Of a stretch of DNA of 33,725 nucleotides, positions 26,372 to 33,725 are shown piece after piece (position 1 is the first letter of the stretch; each line of letters opens with the position of its first letter). The stretch comes from Neoluteolibacter marinus (GTDB lineage: Bacteria; Verrucomicrobiota; Verrucomicrobiia; Verrucomicrobiales; Akkermansiaceae). Made by a program: the position numbers and the translations under genes. The DNA lies in assembly GCF_014904755.1 (NCBI RefSeq), contig NZ_JACZFQ010000069.1, forward strand, positions 1 through 33,725, given 5' to 3'. The notes below the pieces were generated by a model. The model saw nothing but the letters and a program-made list of their open reading frames with translations, was not told where the DNA came from and searched no databases.

Positions 26372-28894
26372 ATGCAGTCGCCGGATGTGAGCGAACTGGA
26401 AGTCTCGGGGCTGATCGGCAGCGGGACTTGCGGGAAGGTGTATCGCGCCCGGAATGCGGCGGGAAAGCAGGTCGCGGTGAAGATCTTCGCCGAGGAGGCG
26501 GTCAACCGGGAGCTGTTGGAGGAGGCGGCGCTGCGGCTGGAAGACGGTGGCTGGCCCACGGGGGTCCTGCCGGAGATCAGCGAGGACTACCGCGGGAAAC
26601 AGATCCTGAGGGTCACGGCCTTGCTGGCCGACGACCGCGATGGAAAGACGTTGCCGCGGTCCCTCCAACATCGACTGGACCGCTTTCCCGGCGAGGATTC
26701 GTGGCCCCTGGTGCAGGAGATCCTGGCATCGCTGGCCGCGATGCATGACCGACAGGTCGCCCACGGCAACCTCAAGCCGGGCAATGTGTTCTTCGACGAT
26801 GACGGCCGGGTGGTGCTCACCGACTGGGCGCTCGGCAACATGCCGGGGATCGGCGGCGTGGAGTACACCGACGCCGTTCTCTACCAGCCGCCCGACCAGC
26901 TGCGGGATCCCGCGGACTACCTGCGGGGCAAGGGCTACCGGTGGGATGTCTTCGCCTTCGGGGTGCTGGCGTACCGGCTGGTAACCGGCGCCTTTCCCCG
27001 CTGCACCGAGACCTTCGACAGCGTGGCTCCGGAACCCGGCAAGACCCGCCGCGACGACATCGCCGCGAACTTCAAGCAGGTCGCCAAGGCCCTCGAGTCC
27101 CATCCGAAGTATGAGTGGCCCGACGCTGCGGCGAATCCGTTGGAAAAGAGCTACCGCGAGATCATCGACCGTTGCCTTTCGCTGGACCATTTGGCGCGGC
27201 CCGCCAACGCGGGTGAGGTCTTGAACATCCTCAATGCCGCCGAGAAGGAGATCGCCGACGAGCAGCACCGCGACGCCATTCTCGACCAGCATCGCCGCGC
27301 GCGTCGGAGCGCGTGGCGGGCTAACGTGGCGACCGGGGTGCTGGTCGGCGCCGTCGCCATCCTGTCGGTCATGTGGCGGGTGAAAAAATCCGAACTGGAG
27401 GCCGAGGAGACGGGCCGTGCCGCCGATGTCGCGCGCCTGGAGGGCGAGCGGGAAGCCCTGCGGGAAGAGAAGGAGGCGGTGGTTGCGAAGTCCGATGCCG
27501 ATCGGCGGGAGCTCCAGTATGACAAGGACATGTGGCTTGCCCGCCTCGATGCGTCGCGGGAGACCGGCGACCTGCTTTTTGCGTGGGCGATGGAGAAAGG
27601 CCTGCGGCGGCTGCCGCCCTTGGACGGGCGGACGCAGCGCTTGGGCCGATTGGAAAGTTATTTCGAAGAGTTCATCGAGCGAACGGCGGACATCGGCGCG
27701 CTTGCCGAGGAGCGGGCCCGGGCGCGGCTCCAATTGGCTGAGGTCAGTTTGGCGAAGGATGATCCGAAAGCCGCCGCGTCGCGGATGGAGGAGGCCCTGC
27801 AAGCGTCGGCGGAACTGCCGTCGGGGCCGGATCTGGACCTGCGGCTGGCGACCGATCGATTGCTGCTCGCCTTGTTGCTTCAGGAGCAGAATGACGAGGG
27901 GGCGGATGCTGCCTTTGAGTCCGCGCGCAAGGCTCTCGAAGCCGTTCCCCAGGCGGAAGTGGATGCCGACCGGGTTCAGCAATTGCTGGCGGTTCTGGAT
28001 TTCCATCAGTCGCGTCTCCGGGCGGCCGCAGGCAGGGATGGCGAGGCCTTGGCGCAAATCCATCGGGCCACCGAGGCGCTCAACAAGCTGGTCGATCAAC
28101 GCCCTGACGCCGCGGTGCTGAGGTCGGAGTTGGTGTCCTGCTACCTTTCTTCCGCGACCATCCTCGACGGGATCGGGGAGATGGGGGACGCCCGTGAGGT
28201 CCGGGCCTTGGCCTCCGAGGAGTTGGTGCAGCTGCTGAAAAAAGATCCGACCAACCTCGATCTCAGGCTGGACCTGGCCGGTTGCTACGGCGCGGTGGCG
28301 GAGGCTGCGGTCCTTTCAGGCGACGTGAGCGCGGCGGAGTCGAACTCCAAGGCGGCGGTGAAGCTTCTCGAGCAACTGATGCTTCAGCGACCCGACAGTC
28401 CCGAGGTCCGCTCACGGCTGGCCGCCCAGCGCGGCTTGGTTGCGGGGATCCTGCGGGACCGGGGGGATGCGAAGGAGGCGATGGAACTGATCGAAGAGGG
28501 CATCCTTCTGGTCGAACAGATCGCCGTCGGCGATTCGGCCGATCCGGTGGCCAAGTACCGGCTTGCGCTATTGCTCTGGCAAAAGGGGCGGATGACGGGC
28601 TTCGGGGGCGACCGGAACGAGGAAATCGAGCTCGAGACCCGGGCCGTGGAGATGCTCAGGAAGATCGCCAAGAGCGACTACAGCCTGGTCCGCTCGGAGC
28701 AGATCCGTCGCTCGCTGGGCTACGTTCTGGGCGATCTCGGGCACGCCGCCCAGATCGCCGGGAAGATGGAACTGGCCCGTTCGACCTTCGGGGAGGCGGT
28801 CGCGGTGTGGTCCCAATTGAACCGCGAACGGCCGCAGAGCGAGGAGTACCAGGAAGGCCTGGGGTGGAGCGAGCAACGGCTCAAGGAACTTTGA
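26372..28894 (+). CDS. Membrane-anchored kinase-like protein (probable pseudokinase) with TPR-like domain
   Basis: The 840-residue protein has an N-terminal Hanks-type kinase fold (about 8-290): glycine loop GLIGSGTCGKVYRA, VAVK with Lys37, and VAHGNLKPGNVFF. The usual HRD is HGN (131-133), so the catalytic Asp is Asn133. TDWALG replaces DFG but keeps Asp151. YQPPDQL stands for the APE segment, and WDVFAFGVLAYRLVTG is helix F. One TM helix lies at about 318-335. A coiled coil follows (about 338-385), then about 400 residues of TPR-like helical repeats outside the membrane. Loss of the catalytic Asp suggests a signalling scaffold or ATP sensor rather than an active kinase. It is divergent from DUF1501; the squalene synthase gene follows after 1 bp. 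Confidence 0.85.
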   Translation: MQSPDVSELEVSGLIGSGTCGKVYRARNAAGKQVAVKIFAEEAVNRELLEEAALRLEDGGWPTGVLPEISEDYRGKQILRVTALLADDRDGKTLPRSLQHRLDRFPGEDSWPLVQEILASLAAMHDRQVAHGNLKPGNVFFDDDGRVVLTDWALGNMPGIGGVEYTDAVLYQPPDQLRDPADYLRGKGYRWDVFAFGVLAYRLVTGAFPRCTETFDSVAPEPGKTRRDDIAANFKQVAKALESHPKYEWPDAAANPLEKSYREIIDRCLSLDHLARPANAGEVLNILNAAEKEIADEQHRDAILDQHRRARRSAWRANVATGVLVGAVAILSVMWRVKKSELEAEETGRAADVARLEGEREALREEKEAVVAKSDADRRELQYDKDMWLARLDASRETGDLLFAWAMEKGLRRLPPLDGRTQRLGRLESYFEEFIERTADIGALAEERARARLQLAEVSLAKDDPKAAASRMEEALQASAELPSGPDLDLRLATDRLLLALLLQEQNDEGADAAFESARKALEAVPQAEVDADRVQQLLAVLDFHQSRLRAAAGRDGEALAQIHRATEALNKLVDQRPDAAVLRSELVSCYLSSATILDGIGEMGDAREVRALASEELVQLLKKDPTNLDLRLDLAGCYGAVAEAAVLSGDVSAAESNSKAAVKLLEQLMLQRPDSPEVRSRLAAQRGLVAGILRDRGDAKEAMELIEEGILLVEQIAVGDSADPVAKYRLALLLWQKGRMTGFGGDRNEEIELETRAVEMLRKIAKSDYSLVRSEQIRRSLGYVLGDLGHAAQIAGKMELARSTFGEAVAVWSQLNRERPQSEEYQEGLGWSEQRLKEL

Positions 28895-28895
28895 C

Positions 28896-29876
28896 TTGAA
28901 GGCCCCGGGATGCTGGGGCTCGCTCGCGGCAGTGGAAAGAATCGACAAGGAAGTGCTGCGGAGTGTCTCGCGATCGTTTTTCGTGAGCCTGCGACTCCTG
29001 CCGAAGCGGATGAGGCCGGCGATCAGCACCGGCTATTTGTTGGCCCGGGCCAGCGACACCCTGGCGGATACCGCCGGCGTCGCGGTGGACGATCGCCTGG
29101 AGTTGCTGGATGGTTTCAACGGGGAACTGGCCGGCAAGGGCGCGCGTTGGCGGGAACGCGGTTTGGACGCCTTCATCGGGGCACAACAGCATGAGGGCGA
29201 GAAGGCCTTGCTGACGCGCTTGGACGAGTGCTTTGCCGCTCTGGAAGACTTGGATGCGCTGCAGGCGGACGCGGTGAGGAACACCGTCACCACCATTATC
29301 AGCGGCCAGCGGATGGATTTGGTCCGGTTCGAGGAGGCGACGGCGGCAGATCCCCGCGCCCTGCGCAATGAAGGGGAGCTGGAGGACTACTGCTATCGAG
29401 TGGCAGGTTGTGTTGGCGGGTTCTGGACCCGGATCGGACTATTGACCTTGGGCAGTCGCTTTTCCGACGCCCCGCCGGATGACCTGGATGCGCTGGGGGT
29501 GCGCTATGGCATGGGGCTGCAACTGGTGAATATCTTGCGCGATTTGCCGGCGGACCTGGCGAACGGTCGCTGCTACTTGCCAGTGGGAAATCCCCGCGAT
29601 TCGACGGAGATGGCCGGGTGCCACCGGGCGTGGCGGGAACATGCAGCGGTGTGGCTGGAATCGGGGCGGCGCTACTCCTCACGCCTCAAGGTCAGGCGTC
29701 TGCGGGCAGCCTCGGTGCTGCCGGCGCTGATCGGTGAGGATACCCTCGAGCTCATTGCCGCGGCCGGTTTTCCCCTCCCGGAGCACCCGGTGAAGGTCGG
29801 TCGCGGGGCGGTGAGAAGGGCCCTGTGGCGCGCCTGGTGGTGGCCGGGGGGGGCGCAAGCTACCAGCGGCCGATAA
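28896..29876 (+). CDS. Squalene/phytoene synthase family protein
   Basis: The 326-residue protein is a trans-isoprenyl head-to-head condensing enzyme. The first Asp-rich motif is LLARASDTLADTAG (Asp54, Asp58) and the second is GLQLVNILRDLPADLANGRCYLP (Asn212, Asp216, Asp220). SRSFFVSLRLLPKRMRPAI and EDYCYRVAGCVGGFW are further signatures, the latter closer to eukaryotic-type squalene synthases. The expected product is squalene (via presqualene diphosphate) from two farnesyl diphosphates; phytoene or dehydrosqualene synthesis is possible. The start is TTG 28896 with an AAGGA about 8 nt upstream; GTG 28932 is the alternative. No hopanoid or carotenoid genes lie adjacent. The 3' end overlaps the convergent lipoprotein gene by 17 bp. 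Confidence 0.9.
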   Translation: MKAPGCWGSLAAVERIDKEVLRSVSRSFFVSLRLLPKRMRPAISTGYLLARASDTLADTAGVAVDDRLELLDGFNGELAGKGARWRERGLDAFIGAQQHEGEKALLTRLDECFAALEDLDALQADAVRNTVTTIISGQRMDLVRFEEATAADPRALRNEGELEDYCYRVAGCVGGFWTRIGLLTLGSRFSDAPPDDLDALGVRYGMGLQLVNILRDLPADLANGRCYLPVGNPRDSTEMAGCHRAWREHAAVWLESGRRYSSRLKVRRLRAASVLPALIGEDTLELIAAAGFPLPEHPVKVGRGAVRRALWRAWWWPGGAQATSGR

Positions 29877-30651
29877 CCGCCGCGGGGACCACCACGGAAA
29901 TCTCTCCCGAGCGGACTTCCTTGATTCCGAAACGGGAGGCAGGAACCACGGCTTCGAGGCACGCGGAGGGCTCTCCGGGTTGTCTCAGCAAGGATTGATC
30001 GGAGATCCGGACAAGTCCTTGGCAAGACTTTCCGCCAATCGGGTCGAGGTACTGGATGGGGAAAGAGGATTCCCCCGGCCCGATGCCGCGCGGTGCCCCG
30101 GTGACGGTGACGAAGTGCCCTTGAATCGGCATCCAGGTTCCCTGTCGAAAGACATAGCGGCGCAGGCTGAGGATCGGCGGGATGCCCTTTGCCAGCGATT
30201 TTTCGAGGCAGGAGCGGGTCCGCTTCAGCAAGGCTGCGGGCGATTCGCCGGTCCTCTGGAAAAGGTCGCCGTGGGCGAGCCGGGGCAAGTAAAGCGATTG
30301 GCTGGTTTCATTCGCGGCCGCGGCAAGGTCCTCGACGTTGATGCCGCTGCGGCTCCAGCGCATGCGGCCACCGAGCGTGGTGGACGGGCGCAGTCCGTAG
30401 CGGCGGATCCAACCCCGGAGCTGGTCCCGGTCACTGTCGCCGGGGAGCTTTGCTTCCGCGCCTTGCCAGGCGTCGTTGCCGTTGCGGTAGGAGGCGAGCA
30501 AAGCCGCGGGCCCGCAGGCATTTCCGGAAATACACAGCTGGTCGACCGGTAAGGCGTCCGGGTGGGGCGCAAACCTCATCTCGGTGGATGAGCAGGAGAC
30601 GAGCAGAGCGACCAGGCAGGCTTCAATTCGCAGCGGGCGGATCGTAAACAT
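29860..30651 (-). CDS. Lipoprotein with papain/C39-like cysteine peptidase pattern
   Basis: The 263-residue protein started at ATG 30651 (MFTIRPLRIEACLVALLVSC) has a lipobox LVSC with Cys20. The mature part has SGNACGPAALLASY (candidate catalytic Cys46), MPIQGHFVTVTGAPRG (His179) and FPIQYLDPIGGKS (Asp203). The order Cys, His, Asp with CGPA is typical of C39-like and related papain-fold proteins. The start is nested 29 bp inside the end of the upstream subtilase gene, so the two are probably translated from one transcript. ATG 30693 is an alternative but would bury the lipobox. Peptidase activity is inferred only; some relatives are inactive. Confidence 0.72.
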   Translation of the reverse strand: MFTIRPLRIEACLVALLVSCSSTEMRFAPHPDALPVDQLCISGNACGPAALLASYRNGNDAWQGAEAKLPGDSDRDQLRGWIRRYGLRPSTTLGGRMRWSRSGINVEDLAAAANETSQSLYLPRLAHGDLFQRTGESPAALLKRTRSCLEKSLAKGIPPILSLRRYVFRQGTWMPIQGHFVTVTGAPRGIGPGESSFPIQYLDPIGGKSCQGLVRISDQSLLRQPGEPSACLEAVVPASRFGIKEVRSGEISVVVPAAVIGRW

Positions 30652-32191
30652 CGGACCGCACGTTGTTTGAGGGCTTGAGGTCGGAAACACCACCCGAAAG
30701 CTGGACCGACGAGCGGATGGAGGTGCCGTCGCTGCCGACGTTCAGCGGCACGGTGAAGGTGGTGATGTCACCGGCTTGCAAGGTCGTGACATTGACATTG
30801 GTGGTGCCGGACGAGGTGATGATCTGCACCGGAGCGTTGATCAGCGTGGCAGTGCCGCGATTCTGAATGGTCACCAGCAGTTGGGGCTGGCCGTTGGCGG
30901 CGGTGGTGACGTAGTTCGAGGCGATTGCCGCGTCGCTGATTCCCGGGGTCCCGGCAATCATGAAACGGCCGAAGTCGACGATCCCGCTGCCGTAGAGCGG
31001 ATCGTAGCCCGGTGCGCCGGCATCGTTGAAATTGTCGGAGAGCCGGTCGTAGGCTTGGGAACCGCTGATCCGGGTGCTGCCATTCGACATCGCGGCGGCC
31101 AGCGTGCCGGCGGCGATCGGGGCGCTGGCGGAGGTGCCGGTGAAGTAGACGCTCTGGCCGCCGGTCCACTGGGTGATCAGGTCCAGGCCGGGCGCCACGA
31201 GGGTGACGTCGCCGCTGTTCGAGAAATCAAGATGTTCGCCGCGGGCATCGACGGCGCCGACGCTGACCACGCCCGGGTATCCTGCGGGGTAGGCGACCTG
31301 CTCGTAGCCTTCGTTGCCGGCGGAGGCGAAGATGATGATGCCGGCTTGCTGCGCGGCTTCCACCGCCTGGCGGAGCAGGGCCGAATCGCCGTAGGATCCC
31401 ATCGAAATGTTGATGATGTCGGCACCGGCATCCATGGCGGCGTAGATGCCCTGGAGAATGAGGAAACTGTTCGAGTTGCCGGCGTCGTCGGCGACCCGGA
31501 TCGAATTGAGGTCGGTGGCCGGCGCGATCTGGGCGATCAGGTCCCACACGGCGGTGCCGTGGCCGTTCTGTAGGGTCAGGTCGTCCGGGAGGGGGACCAG
31601 GTTGACGCCGTTCGATCCCGCCTGGGTGGCGCCGGTATCGAGAATGACCAGCTTCACGCCTTGGCCGTAGGACGAATTGTCACCGGTGATTCCCAGCCAT
31701 GAAAGCAGGCTGTTGCCGAAGCCCTGCACGCCTTCCTGCGCCGTCTCCGTCCGCGGGGTTGGCAGATTGACAGGGTAGATGAAGTCCATGTCCTCGGTGC
31801 CGTCGAGCAGGGCGTTGAGCTCGTCGAGCGAGAGAAAGCCGACGTGGAGGGCATTGAGGCGGTCGATCGATCCCAGGATGGCGATGCCCTTGCCCTTTGC
31901 TGCAGCAAGGAAGCGCTCCAAGGCCTCGCGGTCCTCGAATACCAGCGAGCGTTGGTTTTGCAATGCGCCGGCGTCGCTCGCCTCGGAATCCCGGATCAAG
32001 ACCGCCTCGCGCTTGGCCAGTTTGCTTTCCCGCGGGGCGGGGTCATGGACGGGTTTCGCTTCTTTCCTGGGAGCCTCGCTTTCGACGCGCTGCGATGGTT
32101 CCGGCATCGCGGAGCGGGTGATCAACCACCCGGCGACACCGCTGCAGGCCATTGCCGCCAGAAGGATCCATCCGTTTCGCCTGCGTTGCAT
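30623..32191 (-). CDS. S8 family serine peptidase (subtilase), membrane-anchored or secreted
   Basis: The 522-residue protein begins with a signal or anchor segment (GWILLAAMACSGVAGWLI, about 7-24), then a Pro/Glu/Lys-rich linker and a propeptide-like region (about 80-145). The S8 domain (about 160-415) has the full triad: Asp185 in LVILDTGA, His211 in NGHGTAVWDLIAQIAP and Ser354 in FTGTSASAPIAAG, with oxyanion Asn293 in FASAGNEG. The C-terminus (about 430-515) is a CARDB-like beta sandwich (LLVTIQNRGTATLINAPVQI, ITTFTVPLNV). It is expected to act outside the cytoplasm as an endopeptidase. It lies in a run with the secreted protein gene upstream and the cysteine-peptidase-like lipoprotein gene downstream. 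Confidence 0.93.
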   Translation of the reverse strand: MQRRRNGWILLAAMACSGVAGWLITRSAMPEPSQRVESEAPRKEAKPVHDPAPRESKLAKREAVLIRDSEASDAGALQNQRSLVFEDREALERFLAAAKGKGIAILGSIDRLNALHVGFLSLDELNALLDGTEDMDFIYPVNLPTPRTETAQEGVQGFGNSLLSWLGITGDNSSYGQGVKLVILDTGATQAGSNGVNLVPLPDDLTLQNGHGTAVWDLIAQIAPATDLNSIRVADDAGNSNSFLILQGIYAAMDAGADIINISMGSYGDSALLRQAVEAAQQAGIIIFASAGNEGYEQVAYPAGYPGVVSVGAVDARGEHLDFSNSGDVTLVAPGLDLITQWTGGQSVYFTGTSASAPIAAGTLAAAMSNGSTRISGSQAYDRLSDNFNDAGAPGYDPLYGSGIVDFGRFMIAGTPGISDAAIASNYVTTAANGQPQLLVTIQNRGTATLINAPVQIITSSGTTNVNVTTLQAGDITTFTVPLNVGSDGTSIRSSVQLSGGVSDLKPSNNVRSDVYDPPAAN

Positions 32192-32235
32192 GTCACCCGG
32201 TAAACCCGGCTTGCCCGCGGCGGTAGCGAAAAATG

Positions 32236-32952
32236 TCAGGGGGTGGCCGGTTTGTCGGGGAGCGGCGTGTCCTCGTAGACATTCACCACCGGTTGCTTCG
32301 AAACGGGATCGAGATAGACAATCACCAGATCGCGCTTGGCGTCCACCGCCCGCCAGCGGGAGTTGTAGAACGGGGTGAACTCGCCAGGCTTGAGCTGGTA
32401 GAGGATCTTCGCGTCGTAGTGATTGAGGTGGTTCACCTTCTTCACCTTGTCGACGATGACCGTCTTGCCTGGGCCGACCTTGACGCCTTGGGCACCGGCC
32501 CTCTCACCCATATCGAAGCGCAGTTCGGCGGGGGTGAGGTTGAGGAGCTTCACGGTGCCGAGCGGGAACGACGACGTGTCGTCGGCCATTCCCATGACCC
32601 GGTAGGGTTTGTCCTTCTGGCCGGGGTTCGGCAGGAAGACAAACAGCACCTGGCTGCTGTCGGGTACCGCCACCGGAGCCAAAGACGGAACGGTCTTGCC
32701 CTTCTCGGGAACCTCGTCGGTCAGGAAAAACGTCGCCTTGCCGTTGGTCGCACTGCCCGCGGCGGGCAGGGAATAGACGTCGGTGAACAGCGGGACTTCC
32801 GAGCGGGTCCCTGCCTTCGGGTCGGTCAGGTAGACCTTGGTCACCTGATTGACGTAGCTGAAGCAGAGGGTTCGGAACGAGAACTTGCCACCTGCCTGGC
32901 CCATGGCGAGCGGGCTCAGGCAGAGGAGTGCGAAGAGGGCGGTGAGTCGCAT
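32236..32952 (-). CDS. Secreted hypothetical protein encoded next to Verru_Chthon cassette
   Basis: The 238-residue protein started at ATG 32952 (MRLTALFALLCLSPLAMGQ) has a clear signal peptide; ATG 32976 would add 8 residues in front of it. The mature part is beta-rich and unassigned: FRTLCFSYVNQVTKVYLTD, LGTVKLLNLTPAELRFDMGE, VGPGKTVIVDKVKKVNHLNHYDAKILYQL, PFYNSRWRAVDAKRDLVIVYLDP. It has no catalytic motif I can recognise. It starts 50 bp after the end of the Verru_Chthon protein A gene and 44 bp before the subtilase gene, all on one strand, so it is probably part of the same envelope-associated operon. Confidence 0.78.
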   Translation of the reverse strand: MRLTALFALLCLSPLAMGQAGGKFSFRTLCFSYVNQVTKVYLTDPKAGTRSEVPLFTDVYSLPAAGSATNGKATFFLTDEVPEKGKTVPSLAPVAVPDSSQVLFVFLPNPGQKDKPYRVMGMADDTSSFPLGTVKLLNLTPAELRFDMGERAGAQGVKVGPGKTVIVDKVKKVNHLNHYDAKILYQLKPGEFTPFYNSRWRAVDAKRDLVIVYLDPVSKQPVVNVYEDTPLPDKPATP

Positions 32953-33002
32953 GATACGGCGAAACTGATCGGACAAAGCGGTGGGTGCAAGGCGCGATCG
33001 GC

Positions 33003-33725
33003 TCAGACTTCACCGGGGTTCAGCCAGCGGAACGAAGTGACCACGAAGCGGCGGCCGAATCGCTGGTTGGCGTCGCTGAGCGCGGCGATCTCGGCCTCCG
33101 GGCCGTCGCTGGGATCGATGAATTCCGGGACGCGCTGGACAACCGCCTCGCACCAGGCCTTGGCGACGATCTTCGAGTTGTTGTCGAGGGCTTCGCCGTA
33201 AGTGCGGATGCGGAAGGTGTCCGAGCGCACCGCGATTGATCCGCCGATCGACGAAAGGATGTCGCCCTGGGTCAGGTAGCCGGGGGCGCCGGCAGCGCTC
33301 ATGCCTTCCATCGCGGCGGGGAACGAGAAGTCCGCGTCACTCATGTCTTCGGCGGTGAAGCTGCGTGAATCGGCGGCAAAGCGCTCGTTGATCGAGACGG
33401 TCTTGTCGATCGCGGCCTGAAGCGCGCCGGTGAGGGCCAGCTCCTTGTTGCCGCCGGGCCGGCGGTTCACGAACTCCGCGAGGGAGAGGAAGGGACCGCG
33501 CTCCTTGATCTCATTGACCAGGAACTCCGCGAGATCGGTGATTTCCTCCTCGGTGAGGCTGCGCATGCCGGTCCAGCGGGCGTGGCGGGCGAGGAGCATG
33601 TTCTGGTTTTCGACCGGTTCGCCGTTGGCGCGGCGCATGCGGCTGAACGGGTAGGGGACCTTGGAGGCGACGCCGGAGGCTCCCGAGGCGTCGCCGTCGG
33701 CGATGTGGTAGGAGTCGGCGTCCTG
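33003..33725 (-). CDS. Verru_Chthon cassette protein A, C-terminal part (5' end beyond window)
   Basis: The frame is open from the right edge with no upstream stop, so the 240 or so visible residues are the C-terminus of a longer protein. Recognisable family features are VPYPFSRMRRANGEPV, LTEEEITDLAEFLVNEIKERGPFLSLAEFVNRR, YLTQGDILSSIGGSIAVRSDTFRIRTYGEA, VAKAWCEAVVQRVPEF, and the terminal FGRRFVVTSFRWLNPGEV. These fit the large A component of the Verru_Chthon cassette, a verrucomicrobial gene set with prepilin-like B, C and D proteins. The cassette's function is unknown; the pilin-like partners suggest a secretion or surface-assembly role. The other components are not in view. Confidence 0.85.
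   Translation of the reverse strand, partial: QDADSYHIADGDASGASGVASKVPYPFSRMRRANGEPVENQNMLLARHARWTGMRSLTEEEITDLAEFLVNEIKERGPFLSLAEFVNRRPGGNKELALTGALQAAIDKTVSINERFAADSRSFTAEDMSDADFSFPAAMEGMSAAGAPGYLTQGDILSSIGGSIAVRSDTFRIRTYGEALDNNSKIVAKAWCEAVVQRVPEFIDPSDGPEAEIAALSDANQRFGRRFVVTSFRWLNPGEV

Noticed and set aside
26294-28099. 601-codon minus-strand frame opposite the kinase-like gene
   Set aside because: The kinase motifs and TM helix on the plus strand are unambiguous. The tail of the frame outside the kinase gene (26294-26362, 22 codons starting MQNTGTLANPS) is too short to support.

Overview
The window looks like chromosome from a GC-rich verrucomicrobium (Verrucomicrobiales-type). The main reasons are a C-terminal piece of a Verru_Chthon cassette protein A at the right edge, several planctomycete/verrucomicrobial-type proteins (DUF1549/DUF1553 cytochrome, DUF1501, WD40 plus cytochrome c, PQQ-like propeller with a WPAWRGP start), a PEP-CTERM protein, and weak or missing Shine-Dalgarno sites. 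Genus-level placement is not possible from the sequence alone.

Left part (1-8036): a secreted PQQ-type beta-propeller protein (cut by the left edge) lies downstream of a secreted alpha/beta hydrolase. Divergent from these are a TruC-like pseudouridine synthase and a YjdM/PhnA zinc-ribbon protein. A 12-TM MFS permease, a GH43 endo-arabinanase-like enzyme, a two-TM membrane protein and a secreted LamG-fold protein follow.

Mobile/accessory patch (8049-10051): an IS200-like Y1 transposase, then two inverted copies of a three-hairpin REP-like unit that share an 11-nt arm and show compensatory base changes. Next is a lower-GC gene of unknown function whose C-terminus carries an RNxxxH motif typical of HEPN proteins.

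thiC locus (10076-12223): ThiC is preceded by a TPP riboswitch aptamer and a strong intrinsic terminator, so thiamine-dependent attenuation is likely.

Cytochrome/DUF1501 region (12292-26245): on the minus strand, in transcription order, lie DUF1501, a PPC-domain protein (4-bp start/stop overlap), a large DUF1549/DUF1553 multi-motif cytochrome, two small proteins of unknown function, and a cytochrome-WD40-coiled-coil protein. A plus-strand pair sits inside this series: a DUF5060-type glycosidase-like protein and a PEP-CTERM P-domain protein that overlap by ATGA. An AT-rich palindrome lies upstream of the pair.

Right part (26372-33725): a membrane-anchored kinase-like protein whose HRD motif reads HGN (probable pseudokinase) is followed after 1 bp by a squalene/phytoene synthase. 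On the minus strand, reading from the right edge, come the end of Verru_Chthon protein A, a secreted protein, a subtilase and a lipoprotein with a papain/C39-like Cys-His-Asp pattern. This looks like an envelope/secretion-associated group. No tRNA, rRNA or CRISPR array was seen.
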